Shown here piece after piece: positions 54,683 through 63,576 of a stretch of 64,000 nucleotides of DNA. Position 1 is the first letter of the stretch; each line of letters opens with the position of its first letter. The position numbers were made by a program, and so were the translations under genes. Under the pieces are notes generated by a model, which was not told where the DNA came from, did no database searches, and saw only the letters and a program-made list of their open reading frames with translations. The stretch comes from an uncultured Clostridia bacterium (lineage in GTDB: Bacteria; Bacillota; Clostridia; TANB77; UBA1234): assembly GCA_934169745.1 (NCBI GenBank), contig CAKPOE010000008.1, positions 1 through 64,000 of the forward strand, in the 5' to 3' direction.

Positions 54683-56326
54683 ATGAGAAAAATAATAATA
54701 TTATTGATAGTTATAATTAGTATACAAACTATATCGTTTGGATATAGCAGAAACTTTGAATATATGATAGGTGCAATGAATATAGAACCGAAAACAGAAA
54801 ATGGATATATGCTTAATGAAGAAATATATGATAAGTATAAGCAATTTGTTTATGGAAGTCCGTTAGCTGTTACAAGTGGGCAGAGATGGAAAAATGTAGA
54901 ACAAGGTAGATGGACAAAAGGTGGCGGAGCATGGAAAGGCTCTGGTACAAGAGGAGAGTATTGGATATTGGGATATAATTTGTCCAATGAATTTGTACAT
55001 AATCATAGATTTCCAGTAGATGTAGAACCACCAACACCGCCGACAGAATGGAGATATGTAGAGCTTTCTGATGCAGAAAAATCTTGGAATAACACAGAAA
55101 TATATTTACATGAGGAACAAAAAATATATATGCAAACAACAAAGTTAATGCGTAATGATATTACATATGAATTGACAGCACAAGATATCGGACTTAATAA
55201 AGCAAGAGTTGAAAACTACGCAACTTGGAAGACGGAAGGGAACATATACACAAGAAGGTATGACAGAAATAATAAAGAATGGGCTGCAAATTTTCTTGTG
55301 CCACCAATGGCTGCAAATGCCGAGTTAAAAGCAGAATTATATTTAGAAAATGGAAATGAATATACAATAAAAAAAGATGAAGAAAGTATAGTCGTTCCAA
55401 TTACATATGGCTGTCAAGTTGTTAATTTAACCGATTTTGCTAAGCCAAAACATGTAAAGAAAATTCATGCGGAACTCACTTTAGACAATAAAATATTCAG
55501 CGAAACATCAGATGAAAAAACAACGCAGATTTCAAAAGAATATAATCTTATAATTAATAAACAAGATTTTCGAGGACAGAGTGATGTTGAAATAGAAGTA
55601 GCTTGTAATTCGTTGCTACTTACTGAATTCATTGTAGACGGTGCACTTACAGATATTAATGTACAAAAAATTTATATTCATATTGAAAGCAACGAAGAAG
55701 AAGCAGATGACTTAAAAGTAAAAGAAGAGAATCGAAACTATGTGGACGAGGCAGTACCACCAAGAATAAATAGTGTAACATTAGGAAGATACCAAAATGC
55801 AAAGATAATACCACTAAAAAAATCAAAGAAAACAAAAACAGAATTTATTTGTGCTGGTCATATGCTCGCAATAGAAGTTGACACGAGTAATACAGATTAT
55901 ATAACGCTAGAGTTTGAAGGCGATTCATCAATAATAACATTGGACGATTTAACAAAAAGATTTGAATGGGATGAACCACAAGAAAGAAAAGTTAAGACGA
56001 GATATTCTTCTCTAAAGGCATTGAAGAATACATACAAAAAACGTACCAAAATATATCCGAAACAAGGTGGATATTTTGTGTATTATTATGTGATTCCATA
56101 TAAGACAAAACAAACATTACATTCATGGAATACACTAAGAGAACAAAAAAACGATGCTTTTGAAATTGAAGAGAACAAATTGTTTTCAAGAATAGGAAAG
56201 CCATACAACATAGTGATAAAAGCTTATTCTAAAGATGGGGTAAGAACCAAAAAGATACAGCTTGATGTCTTTGAAAGATGGGATACATTATATAATAGAA
56301 ATTTAAGTCCATACATAACTAAGTAG
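54683..56326 (+). CDS. Large secreted protein of unknown function in the pilus cluster
   Basis: A 547-aa protein with a signal peptide (MRKIIILLIVIISIQTISFG). It is rich in Trp, Tyr and beta-strand-like segments (GRWTKGGGAWKGSGTRGEYWILGYN near 75-100). No known domain was recognised. It lies between the SLH protein and two TadE-like pseudopilins, so it is probably an extracellular part of the same apparatus. GGAGGAC precedes ATG. Confidence 0.6.
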   Translation: MRKIIILLIVIISIQTISFGYSRNFEYMIGAMNIEPKTENGYMLNEEIYDKYKQFVYGSPLAVTSGQRWKNVEQGRWTKGGGAWKGSGTRGEYWILGYNLSNEFVHNHRFPVDVEPPTPPTEWRYVELSDAEKSWNNTEIYLHEEQKIYMQTTKLMRNDITYELTAQDIGLNKARVENYATWKTEGNIYTRRYDRNNKEWAANFLVPPMAANAELKAELYLENGNEYTIKKDEESIVVPITYGCQVVNLTDFAKPKHVKKIHAELTLDNKIFSETSDEKTTQISKEYNLIINKQDFRGQSDVEIEVACNSLLLTEFIVDGALTDINVQKIYIHIESNEEEADDLKVKEENRNYVDEAVPPRINSVTLGRYQNAKIIPLKKSKKTKTEFICAGHMLAIEVDTSNTDYITLEFEGDSSIITLDDLTKRFEWDEPQERKVKTRYSSLKALKNTYKKRTKIYPKQGGYFVYYYVIPYKTKQTLHSWNTLREQKNDAFEIEENKLFSRIGKPYNIVIKAYSKDGVRTKKIQLDVFERWDTLYNRNLSPYITK

Positions 56327-56333
56327 GTGAAAA

Positions 56334-56819
56334 ATGGAAAGAGGAAACACGTTGATAATCGTGACGATATTTATGGCTATAATACTGACAATTTTAATAT
56401 TTGCTGTGGTGATTTTTATGTCGCATGTAAATAACACTTTATATAATGTAAAACTAGATATGTATTCAATTGCACGAAGTGGAATTATATCAGTAAATAA
56501 AAACCAAGCTAATGTAGGGAATTTTAAATATGATACAAAAACGTATAAAAAAGAATTTGAAAAGAGCTTAAAAGAAAACTACAAGCTAAATGAAGAATTT
56601 GAAAATGAAGAAAAATTAATCTCGAAAATAAAAATAGTAGAATACAAAATATACAAGAAGGGTGAAAAAGATAACTTCACAAAAAGTAGAGCGGATGATA
56701 GAACGTTGCATATAGTGCTAGAAGTAAAGTTAAGACCGATAATCTTTAGAAAACTTTTAGAAAAAATTTTTATTTTTAAGATACATGAAGATGTGAATTT
56801 AAACGTTGTAAATTTATAA
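56334..56819 (+). CDS. TadE-like pseudopilin
   Basis: A 161-aa protein: the N-terminus MERGNTLIIVTIFMAIILTILIFAV is one long hydrophobic helix typical of TadE/TadF-type minor pilins, followed by a basic soluble part. It follows the unknown secreted gene by 7 bases and precedes another TadE-like gene by 11. Confidence 0.55.
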   Translation: MERGNTLIIVTIFMAIILTILIFAVVIFMSHVNNTLYNVKLDMYSIARSGIISVNKNQANVGNFKYDTKTYKKEFEKSLKENYKLNEEFENEEKLISKIKIVEYKIYKKGEKDNFTKSRADDRTLHIVLEVKLRPIIFRKLLEKIFIFKIHEDVNLNVVNL

Positions 56820-56830
56820 AAGGAGAAAAA

Positions 56831-57220
56831 ATGAAATCTCAAAAAGGAAGTTCAATATTAACAACACCAATAATAATAGCAATTGGTATGATGCTAGTAG
56901 CAACGCTTATAGTATTTGCAATCAAAATATTAATGCCATATATATGGTATGAAAAGCTGTCGAGTACTTGTATAAAATATGTATTTATAATGGAGGAATA
57001 TGGCTATTTAACAAGGAAAGAAAAAAGCAATTTGTTAAATGAATTAGAAAAGCAAGGATTTGAAAAGGAAAATGTGAAAGTGCAATCAACAACGAAACTG
57101 CAAAGTTACGGTTCACCAATATATTTAAATGTAGAGTACAAATATAACTTGAAATTACCTATAATAGGAGAAAAAACAATTCCAATGGAAATAAGTAGGA
57201 CATCGGTCAGTAAGAGATGA
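56831..57220 (+). CDS. TadE/DUF4320-like pseudopilin
   Basis: A 129-aa protein: KGSSILTTPIIIAIGMMLVATLIVF is the N-terminal membrane helix, then a region with LNVEYKYNLKLPIIGEKTIPM. It resembles minor pilins in Firmicutes Tad clusters. AGGAG precedes ATG. It is the last gene of the cluster. Confidence 0.5.
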   Translation: MKSQKGSSILTTPIIIAIGMMLVATLIVFAIKILMPYIWYEKLSSTCIKYVFIMEEYGYLTRKEKSNLLNELEKQGFEKENVKVQSTTKLQSYGSPIYLNVEYKYNLKLPIIGEKTIPMEISRTSVSKR

Positions 57221-57241
57221 AAAAGGGCAACAACGCCCTCA
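57219..57241 (-). terminator. Terminator of rlmH
   Basis: On the minus strand GAGGGCG TTGTT GCCCT is followed by TTTTTC. Confidence 0.65.
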
Positions 57242-57248
57242 AATCTGC

Positions 57249-57728
57249 TTACCAGTGGTACTTTTCATTGTTTATTATTTTGAAGCAACGGAAAATTTGC
57301 TCTGTTAGAAATAAACGAATTAATTGATGCGGAAAAGTTAGCTTTGAAAAGCTTAGTTGAAAGTTGCTTCTGTCAAGTAAACTTTTATCTAAACCTAATG
57401 TTCCTCCTATTAAAAAACAAATAGTACTGAATCCGTTTACCGTTATACTTTGAAGTTTCTCAGCAAACTCTTCAGAAGAAAGCTCTTTACCACGTAAATC
57501 TAATGCAATTACGAAGTCGGAAGTCTTGATTTGTTTAAGTATTTTGTCGGCTTCAAGTTTTTTAATATTGTTTAAATCCTTCTCAGAAGGATTTGCGGGT
57601 ATCATTTCATCTGCTACTTCACAAATGCTAATTTCTGCATATTTAGATATACGCTTTGTGTATTCCTTTATAGCATCTTGAATGTAAGTTTCTTTTACTT
57701 TTCCAACACAAAAAATTTTAATATTCAT
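57249..57728 (-). CDS. rlmH: 23S rRNA (pseudouridine-1915-N3)-methyltransferase RlmH
   Basis: A 159-aa SPOUT-class methyltransferase. FVIALDLRGKELSSEEFAEK, CFLIGGTLGLDKSLL and the SFSKLTFPHQLIRLFLTEQIFR end are diagnostic. ATG 57728 has a moderate ribosome site (GGAGAA). Confidence 0.95.
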   Translation of the reverse strand: MNIKIFCVGKVKETYIQDAIKEYTKRISKYAEISICEVADEMIPANPSEKDLNNIKKLEADKILKQIKTSDFVIALDLRGKELSSEEFAEKLQSITVNGFSTICFLIGGTLGLDKSLLDRSNFQLSFSKLTFPHQLIRLFLTEQIFRCFKIINNEKYHW

Positions 57729-57782
57729 AACATTTTCTCCATAATTTAAAATTAGGTCGCATTATAAATGCGACCATAAGAA

Positions 57783-58568
57783 TTATACTAATTCCAAAAC
57801 CTTGTCAACAGTGTCTCTACCAGCCACAGATAAATTAAAGCTTGATTTGTCGATGTTGCTAAGGGATAACTCATTAATTACTGTTTGGTATGCAAGCTCT
57901 GGAAAATTGTTTTCTTTGCTTAAATGACCAAGAATTATATTAGAAACTCCGCTCTTGCAAAGATGGCAAATCGCTTTGCTTGCCGTATCATTTGAAAGAT
58001 GGCCGTATTCACCTTCTATTCTTTTCTTTAAGAAGAAAGGATAAGGACTACATTTTAAAGTTTCTGTATCATAATTTGATTCAAGGAGTAAAACATCACT
58101 TTTTTCCATCTGATGTAATATATCATCAGTCATATGACCAATATCTGTTGCGATAGTTATCTTCTTGCTTTCACAATAAATACTAAATCCGCAAGGGTCA
58201 ACAGCATCATGAGGAATACTAAAAGGATGTATTTTCAAATCACCAATTGAGAAATCTTCGTTTGCAACAAAAAAATCTTTACATTCCTCACCGATATTTA
58301 AGCTGTCCATTGCTTTCCAAGTTTTTGACGTTGCATAGACACTAATACCATATTTTTTACAAATAGTAGTAAGACCTTTTGTGTGGTCAATGTGCTCATG
58401 TGAAATTATAATCCCATCAATATCTTCAATTGATTTTTCAAGATTGTTTAACGCTTTTACAATTTTTTGACAACTAGTACCAGCATCCACTAGAATATTG
58501 GTACTTTCGGAAGATATAAAAGTACAATTTCCACTGCTACCACTATATAAATTACAAAATTTTATCAT
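57783..58568 (-). CDS. Metallo-beta-lactamase fold protein WalJ/YycJ-like
   Basis: A 261-aa protein: FCNLYSGSSGNCTFI, the ISHEHIDHTKG metal site, ATDIGHMTD and LLLESNYD are typical for YycJ/WalJ, a predicted DNA-processing hydrolase linked in other Firmicutes to the walRK locus; here it is about 14 kb from walRK. ATG 58568 follows GAGGTG. It begins about 11 bases after the murA stop. Confidence 0.88.
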   Translation of the reverse strand: MIKFCNLYSGSSGNCTFISSESTNILVDAGTSCQKIVKALNNLEKSIEDIDGIIISHEHIDHTKGLTTICKKYGISVYATSKTWKAMDSLNIGEECKDFFVANEDFSIGDLKIHPFSIPHDAVDPCGFSIYCESKKITIATDIGHMTDDILHQMEKSDVLLLESNYDTETLKCSPYPFFLKKRIEGEYGHLSNDTASKAICHLCKSGVSNIILGHLSKENNFPELAYQTVINELSLSNIDKSSFNLSVAGRDTVDKVLELV

Positions 58569-58579
58569 CTGTGTACACC

Positions 58580-59845
58580 TCAAATATTGTATCTAGTAAT
58601 ATTAGCACCTAATGCTCTAAATTTATTCTCTATATTTTCATAACCACGATCAACATGTTCAATTCCTGAAATTTCAGTTGTTCCATTGGCAACAAGTCCA
58701 GCAATAATAAGCGCTGCACCAGCTCTCAAATCACAAGCTGTAACAGGGCAACCATTTAAAGATTCAACACCTTCAAAAACAGCAGTTTTACCTTCTACAC
58801 GTATCTTTGCACCTAATTTTTTTAGCTCCTCAGTGTATTGAAATCTTGAATCAAATACACCTTCATTAATGTAACTAATGCCATCAGATATTGATAAAAG
58901 CACCCCAGCTTGTGGCTGCATATCTGTAGGAAAACCAGGGTATGGCAATGTCTTTATAGAAACTTTGTTGGTACGCTTTGAAGTGTAAACTCTAACAGCA
59001 TCGCCATCTTCATTTTCTTCTATATTAACACCCATTTCTTCAAGCTTAGCAGAAATAGGATCTAAATGCTTTGTAATACAATTAGTAATCAAAACATCGC
59101 CCTTTGTTGCAGCAGCAGCAATCATAAATGTACCAGCTTCGATTTGGTCTGGAACAATAGAATATGTAGCATTACCTTTCAAACTTGAAACACCAGTTAT
59201 CTTGATTACATCTGTTCCGGCTCCTCTAATATTTGCACCCATAGTATTTAAAAAGTTTGCAAGGTCAACAACATGAGGTTCTTTTGCAGCATTTTCAATT
59301 ACAGTAGTGCCTTCCGCAAGGACTCCAGCAAGCATAATATTTATTGTGGCACCAACACTAACTATATCAAGATATACACCGTTACCAACAAGTTCAGAAG
59401 CATCTGCCTTTATTGTTCCACCTTCATCATTTATAGTAGCTCCAAGCAATTCAAAACCTTTTATATGTTGGTCTATTGGACGTGAACCAAAATTGCAACC
59501 ACCAGGAAGACCAACATCAGCAGTTTTAAATCTACCAAGTAAAGCGCCAATAAAATAGTAAGAAGCTCTAAACTTCTTTGTACTTTCAATAGGTACAACA
59601 GTTTTATTTATAGAAGATGTATCAATTTCTACTTCATTGTCATTAATAAAATTAACTGTAGCACCAAGATCTTTTAAAATATCACAACACAAAATAATAT
59701 CACTAATATGCGGTAAGTTTTCAATACGACATTTTCCATTTACCAATATAGTTGCTGGAAGTATTGCAACAGCAGCATTCTTGGCGCCGTTAATGCTAAC
59801 AGTACCCTTTAAAGGTGTACCACCTTTAATAACTAATTTCTCCAT
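58580..59845 (-). CDS. murA: UDP-N-acetylglucosamine 1-carboxyvinyltransferase
   Basis: First committed step of peptidoglycan synthesis, 421 aa. SINGAKNAAVAILPAT at the N-terminus, the active-site Cys in PGGCNFGSRPIDQH near 117, DLRAGAALIIAGLVANG near 367 and the HVDRGYENIENKFRALGA end. AGGAG precedes ATG. Confidence 0.95.
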   Translation of the reverse strand: MEKLVIKGGTPLKGTVSINGAKNAAVAILPATILVNGKCRIENLPHISDIILCCDILKDLGATVNFINDNEVEIDTSSINKTVVPIESTKKFRASYYFIGALLGRFKTADVGLPGGCNFGSRPIDQHIKGFELLGATINDEGGTIKADASELVGNGVYLDIVSVGATINIMLAGVLAEGTTVIENAAKEPHVVDLANFLNTMGANIRGAGTDVIKITGVSSLKGNATYSIVPDQIEAGTFMIAAAATKGDVLITNCITKHLDPISAKLEEMGVNIEENEDGDAVRVYTSKRTNKVSIKTLPYPGFPTDMQPQAGVLLSISDGISYINEGVFDSRFQYTEELKKLGAKIRVEGKTAVFEGVESLNGCPVTACDLRAGAALIIAGLVANGTTEISGIEHVDRGYENIENKFRALGANITRYNI

Positions 59846-59857
59846 ACAAAGTCTCCT

Positions 59858-60566
59858 TTACTCAGAATCGTGATGATAATATTTCTTAGAAGTATATATT
59901 TCCTTTATTAAATTAACTTCACAAAGCTCGCGAATTATTTTTTCTCTCAATTTTATATCAGGACAATTTACAAAAACTTTTAAAAGTGTATATTGTGAAG
60001 AATTGTCTTGATATTGATTTATATTTAATATTGAAACATTATTATCATTAAAAATATTTTCTACTTTTCCTAAAATTCCAGGAACTGATTTTGCTGTAAT
60101 TGTGAATAGTACAGTCTTCTTATTGTTGTTAAAGAATTTTTGTATAGGAATAACAAGAAGTAGTATAAGAAGAATTATAAGAGTCGCATAAACTGCAGCC
60201 TCATAAAATCCAGCACCAACAGTTAAACCAACACAAGTGATGGCAAGTAAACTTGCTGCAGTTGTAATTCCTTTAACAGAAAAGCCATCTCTAATTATTG
60301 TTCCAGCACCAACAAATCCGATACCAGCAAGTATTTGTGCAGGTAATCTTGAAGGGTCAACATTAGGAAATTTGTTATACAAATATATTCCGAAGTGACA
60401 TTACAAGACAAGATGAAATACATATAAGTGTATGCGTCTTGATACCAGCTGGTTTTTGAATAAACTCCCTTTCCATTCCTATTACTAAAGATAAAAGGAA
60501 AGCAATAAGAAGCTTCCCTAATATCTCAAGTGCAATTGGGCTAGTAAAAAATGTAATGATAGCCAT
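59858..60566 (-). CDS. mgtC: MgtC/SapB family membrane protein, read through a +1 frameshift at CGG
   Basis: Starts at ATG 60566 (MAIITFFTSPIALEILGKL) with AGGAGTG. The first frame reads GMEREFIQKPAGIKTHTLICISSCLVMSL and then CGG at 60392-60390, with a stop at 60375. In the +1 frame the protein continues GIYLYNKFPNVDPSRLPAQ and GIGFVGAGTIIRDG, the conserved MgtC core, then an ACT-like C-terminal domain. Restored length is about 235 aa, typical. The frames overlap by only 26 nt (60375-60400), which contain the CGG. Family members affect membrane physiology and virulence. Confidence 0.85.
60390..60392 (-). other. Candidate +1 frameshift site (CGG), mgtC
   Basis: Minus-strand context ATG TCA CTT CGG AAT ATA. 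Skipping C gives CTT GGA ATA TAT TTG and the rest of MgtC. Confidence 0.75.
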
Positions 60567-60658
60567 TAAATCACTCCTAATATTAAGGTAAAAATAGGGA
60601 GCAAAATACTCCCAAAGAAAATATACCATAAACAAGTAGAAATGACAAGATTATTTTT

Positions 60659-60793
60659 CTAACTAAAAACATCAACAATCCATAAATGTAAGTTCACATT
60701 ACTCATATCTATATTATTAGGTAAAAAATCAAATTGTGGAAACATAATTGCCCACCAAAATAATAAACAAACTAAAAATTTTTTGTATGTCAT
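60659..60793 (-). CDS. Possible small membrane protein (44 aa)
   Basis: ATG 60793 follows GAGGTGAC (spacing about 9). MTYKKFLVCLLFWWAIMFPQ is a plausible single membrane helix, then NIDMSNVNLHLWIVDVFS. The frame stays open further upstream but has no ribosome site there. It is divergent from the gene at 60926. No family recognised. Confidence 0.4.
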   Translation of the reverse strand: MTYKKFLVCLLFWWAIMFPQFDFLPNNIDMSNVNLHLWIVDVFS

Positions 60794-60861
60794 AAACCAA
60801 GTCACCTCGGCTAAAGTATAACCATCCGTAAACAGAAATATACAAATTTGGAATAAAAAGG

Positions 60862-60890
60862 TTGACACGGGAAAATAAATATGGTAATAT
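60862..60890 (+). promoter_or_regulatory. Promoter of the 60.9-kb gene
   Basis: TTGACA (60862-60867), 17 bp, TAATAT (60885-60890). Confidence 0.7.
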
Positions 60891-60925
60891 TTTCCATAGA
60901 AGATAACGAAGGAGGAAAAAGCGAG

Positions 60926-61429
60926 ATGCGAGAGAATAAAATAGTAAAGGCCTGTAATTTTTATGTTAGTGAGTGGCACTTGTTTGCGGCACTATTACCT
61001 TATCTGAAAGAAGAACTAAAGAATAATCATAAAGTAATATTTATAACTCAAGACAAATTGGAAAAAGGATTAAAAGAACTAGTTGAAAAAATAAATATAA
61101 AATTTGAAAATCCAAATGGGATAAATGATATAACTTGGCTCAATGAAAATTTTATAATGGAAATTAAAGAAGAATGTACGCCCGTAAGCATCATAGTTCA
61201 AGGAACATATGAATTTATAGAAGATGTTAATAAATATTTACACGAAAACCTAGTTAATATGTATAGAGATTGCAAAATAATAAATTGCTATGAAGTATTT
61301 GATACAAACAACATGCTTCAAAATATTCTTGAAAAGCATGAGTATGTTTTTAATACTGGTGGTTTGTACAGGAAAGAAGAAATATTCCCAGATTATAAGT
61401 CAGAAAATTTTAAGTCAAGCGTATCATGA
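60926..61429 (+). CDS. Unknown protein, possibly MEDS-like sensor domain
   Basis: A 167-aa protein starting at ATG 60926 behind GGAGG. ACNFYVSEWHLFAALLPYL, KVIFITQDKLEKGLKELV and the pattern of strands and helices resemble MEDS-type sensory domains (a P-loop-like fold that senses signals in methanogens and other anaerobes), but no ATP motif is seen. The assignment is tentative. It is a single gene with its own promoter. Confidence 0.4.
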   Translation: MRENKIVKACNFYVSEWHLFAALLPYLKEELKNNHKVIFITQDKLEKGLKELVEKINIKFENPNGINDITWLNENFIMEIKEECTPVSIIVQGTYEFIEDVNKYLHENLVNMYRDCKIINCYEVFDTNNMLQNILEKHEYVFNTGGLYRKEEIFPDYKSENFKSSVS

Positions 61430-61539
61430 AATTAGAAGCATAAATAGTGCAATGTATAAAAAATAATCATGGACATCCTCATTAAACAAAAAGAAGATAA
61501 TCGAGATGATTAAAATATTATCAAATTCAAAATCAAATG

Positions 61540-61899
61540 TCATTTAGAATCACCACCAAAATCGCTAAAGTTGGACATGACTTTACCAATACTTAAAAGT
61601 TTAATGTAATTATCAACTTTGTTCTTTTTCTCATCTCTCAAATAAGGCTTAAGAGAAAGAAGAAGCTTTGTGCTAGGGTCATTTGAAGAAGAATTCATTG
61701 CGTCCATGATTTTCTTTATCTTCATAATTGTTTCCATATCGGGCATTTCAAAAGATTGTGAAGATGAGGACGAGTTACAGTCAGAAGTGTTAGTGGCATT
61801 TTGGGAAGACATAGCCATATTAAGAAGAGACTCAATCTTAGAAGAATCTCCACCCATCTGTTCACTGAACATTTTTATAAAATCTGGTATGTTATCCAT
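61540..61899 (-). CDS. Uncharacterised small soluble protein
   Basis: A 119-aa protein: DNIPDFIKMFSEQMGGDSSKIESLL, a low-complexity Ser/Asn middle, and LLLSLKPYLRDEKKNKVDNYIKLLSIGKVM, an amphipathic helical end seen in small proteins of spore formers. GGGAGGG precedes ATG. Its start lies about 67 bases from the stop of the next small gene (61966), with a hairpin between. Function unknown. Confidence 0.55.
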   Translation of the reverse strand: MDNIPDFIKMFSEQMGGDSSKIESLLNMAMSSQNATNTSDCNSSSSSQSFEMPDMETIMKIKKIMDAMNSSSNDPSTKLLLSLKPYLRDEKKNKVDNYIKLLSIGKVMSNFSDFGGDSK

Positions 61900-61922
61900 A
61901 TTAGATAATCCCTCCCTTTTGT

Positions 61923-61944
61923 GCGGACGGCTTATGCCGTCCGT
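61923..61944 (-). repeat. Hairpin between two small genes
   Basis: CGGACGG CTTATG CCGTCCG, a 7-bp perfect GC-rich stem; on the minus strand it follows the 54-aa gene. Confidence 0.6.
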
Positions 61945-61965
61945 TACTGGCGTTGACAGAAAAAT

Positions 61966-62130
61966 TCAGTTTTTTCCGTGTCCTCTTTTCTCTTGAACAA
62001 TCTTGCAAATTTTCTCGTAATCAGAAGGACTAACCATGCCTTTAACACGCAAAAGAGCAGAATCAATCTCATCATCACTCATTTTTTCAAGCATTCCCAT
62101 CATCATGTTAAGCATCATTTGATTATCCAT
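61966..62130 (-). CDS. Uncharacterised 54-aa protein
   Basis: ATG 62130, preceded by GGGGGTG. The product begins MDNQMMLNMMMGMLEKMSDDE and ends KIVQEKRGHGKN. It is helical, rich in methionine at the N-terminus, and shares the MDN start with the next gene, suggesting a common origin or role. No known domain. Confidence 0.5.
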   Translation of the reverse strand: MDNQMMLNMMMGMLEKMSDDEIDSALLRVKGMVSPSDYEKICKIVQEKRGHGKN

Positions 62131-62202
62131 AAAAACACCCCCAAAGATAAAATCTAATTAATAATATGCAGAAAAAGAAAAAACGTTACAAAAAAGAAAA
62201 AT

Positions 62203-62270
62203 GAACGATTTTCCGGCAGCCACTTTTTCGTTCATTTTTGAACGATTTTCCGGCTGCCTCTTTTTCGTTC
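62203..62270 (+). repeat. 68-bp dispersed palindromic repeat, copy 2
   Basis: Matches the reverse complement of 24194-24261 at about 63 of 68 positions. Contains GAACGA...TCGTTC twice and the complementary GGCAGCC/GGCTGCC arms. It lies in the 255-bp gap upstream of the 62.4-kb gene. The central T5/A5 block is inverted between copies. Confidence 0.8.
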
Positions 62271-62385
62271 ATTTTGCATATTTTTCGGTAGACGCTTTTC
62301 TATAACTAGATTCAACGCAAATAATTCTACAAAAATGTAGATTTTGTGGAAAAAATGTGATAAAATGTGTGCCGAGGTGAGTTAC

Positions 62386-63528
62386 TTGGAACTAAAGACA
62401 AAGTATCAATACACTTATTTTATTTATCCGTTTGTTGTAGAAGAAAAAAACTACAAAAAATTTATAACTAAAATAATGCTTGATAGCAGATGGAACGCTA
62501 AAATTTATAAAAAAGATGAAGATATAGAAGCAGACTCTCACTTTTTATCAAGTGCTAAAAGTGTGATGTTTCCGACGCTTGAGTGGGACGAAAGAAAACT
62601 GACAAAATTTAATTCTTTAAAAAGTGATGATAAAGCAAAGATTTTGTCAAAGTTACCTAGTGCTTCATTTGAATATAGGATAGAAGACATATCTAAAGGC
62701 AAGGCTGGTTCAGAGAAAAATGCTGTTTTCTTTGAAATAACTAATATAAAACTTATGAGTTTTAGAGACGGAATTTGCTTTTTGATGTTGAAAGCAGAAA
62801 TCGATTCTAATGACTATGCAAAGTTTTCAGACTTGCTAAATTTGAATTATAAATTTAGAAATGCTTCTCCGAAGTATAATCGCCTTAAAGATTATGAGTA
62901 TATTAAGATTCAGACTAGTAAGTTTGGAACTATAGAAGATATACGTGATTTTATAAAAAGAGTTTGTTGTGATTATGAAGATTCGTCAAATCGTGATATC
63001 TATTCAAACCGTTTGTTTGTGTACTCATATGCTTGTGTGGATGAATCAGAATGGAATACGACGAGAGACTTTAGAACAATAAAAGATGAATTCTTGAAAT
63101 ATCAGTATGTGTTATCTGGAGATTATTCTTCAGAATTTGCAGAAAATCTGGAACTTAATAACACATATTCACGTTGGAAGTACTCTATATATGGTTTTGC
63201 TAAAACGGCTGGAGTTGTTTTTTCATCAGCAATTGATCATTTCAATTTTACTAAATTGCCATTTTACTATGAAACTGTATATATGTATATAATGCTATAT
63301 GCATTATATCAAAGGCTTTTATATATAATAATTTTAAAACAATTAGGAAAAAATAATAGACAAGTACATAAAAAAATACAAAAGGTAACGAGAATGACTG
63401 CACTTGGACAAGTGACGAATGCAGAGCATGGAATGAATTTATGGCAAAATTGGAGTAGAACATTTGGCTTGAAAGAAATGTATGATTACATTATAAAGCA
63501 ATACACGTTGCTAGGAAAGAAGGGGTAA
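62386..63528 (+). CDS. Conserved hypothetical protein with C-terminal membrane segment
   Basis: A protein of about 380 aa starting at TTG 62386 behind GAGGTGA. Segments: KTKYQYTYFIYPFVVEEKNY at the N-terminus and a hydrophobic stretch YETVYMYIMLYALYQRLLYIII near residue 300. It has many aromatic and charged residues and no recognised domain. It is 48 bp before metG. Function unknown; the membrane helix near the end suggests a membrane-associated protein. Confidence 0.6.
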   Translation: MELKTKYQYTYFIYPFVVEEKNYKKFITKIMLDSRWNAKIYKKDEDIEADSHFLSSAKSVMFPTLEWDERKLTKFNSLKSDDKAKILSKLPSASFEYRIEDISKGKAGSEKNAVFFEITNIKLMSFRDGICFLMLKAEIDSNDYAKFSDLLNLNYKFRNASPKYNRLKDYEYIKIQTSKFGTIEDIRDFIKRVCCDYEDSSNRDIYSNRLFVYSYACVDESEWNTTRDFRTIKDEFLKYQYVLSGDYSSEFAENLELNNTYSRWKYSIYGFAKTAGVVFSSAIDHFNFTKLPFYYETVYMYIMLYALYQRLLYIIILKQLGKNNRQVHKKIQKVTRMTALGQVTNAEHGMNLWQNWSRTFGLKEMYDYIIKQYTLLGKKG

Positions 63529-63576
63529 TAAGCCAAATACATACAAAAAAGAATATCTTAAAGAGGAGTGATTATC

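Noticed and set aside
59273..59873. Plus-strand open frames inside murA
   Set aside because: They are reverse reads of murA with no ribosome sites or recognisable products.
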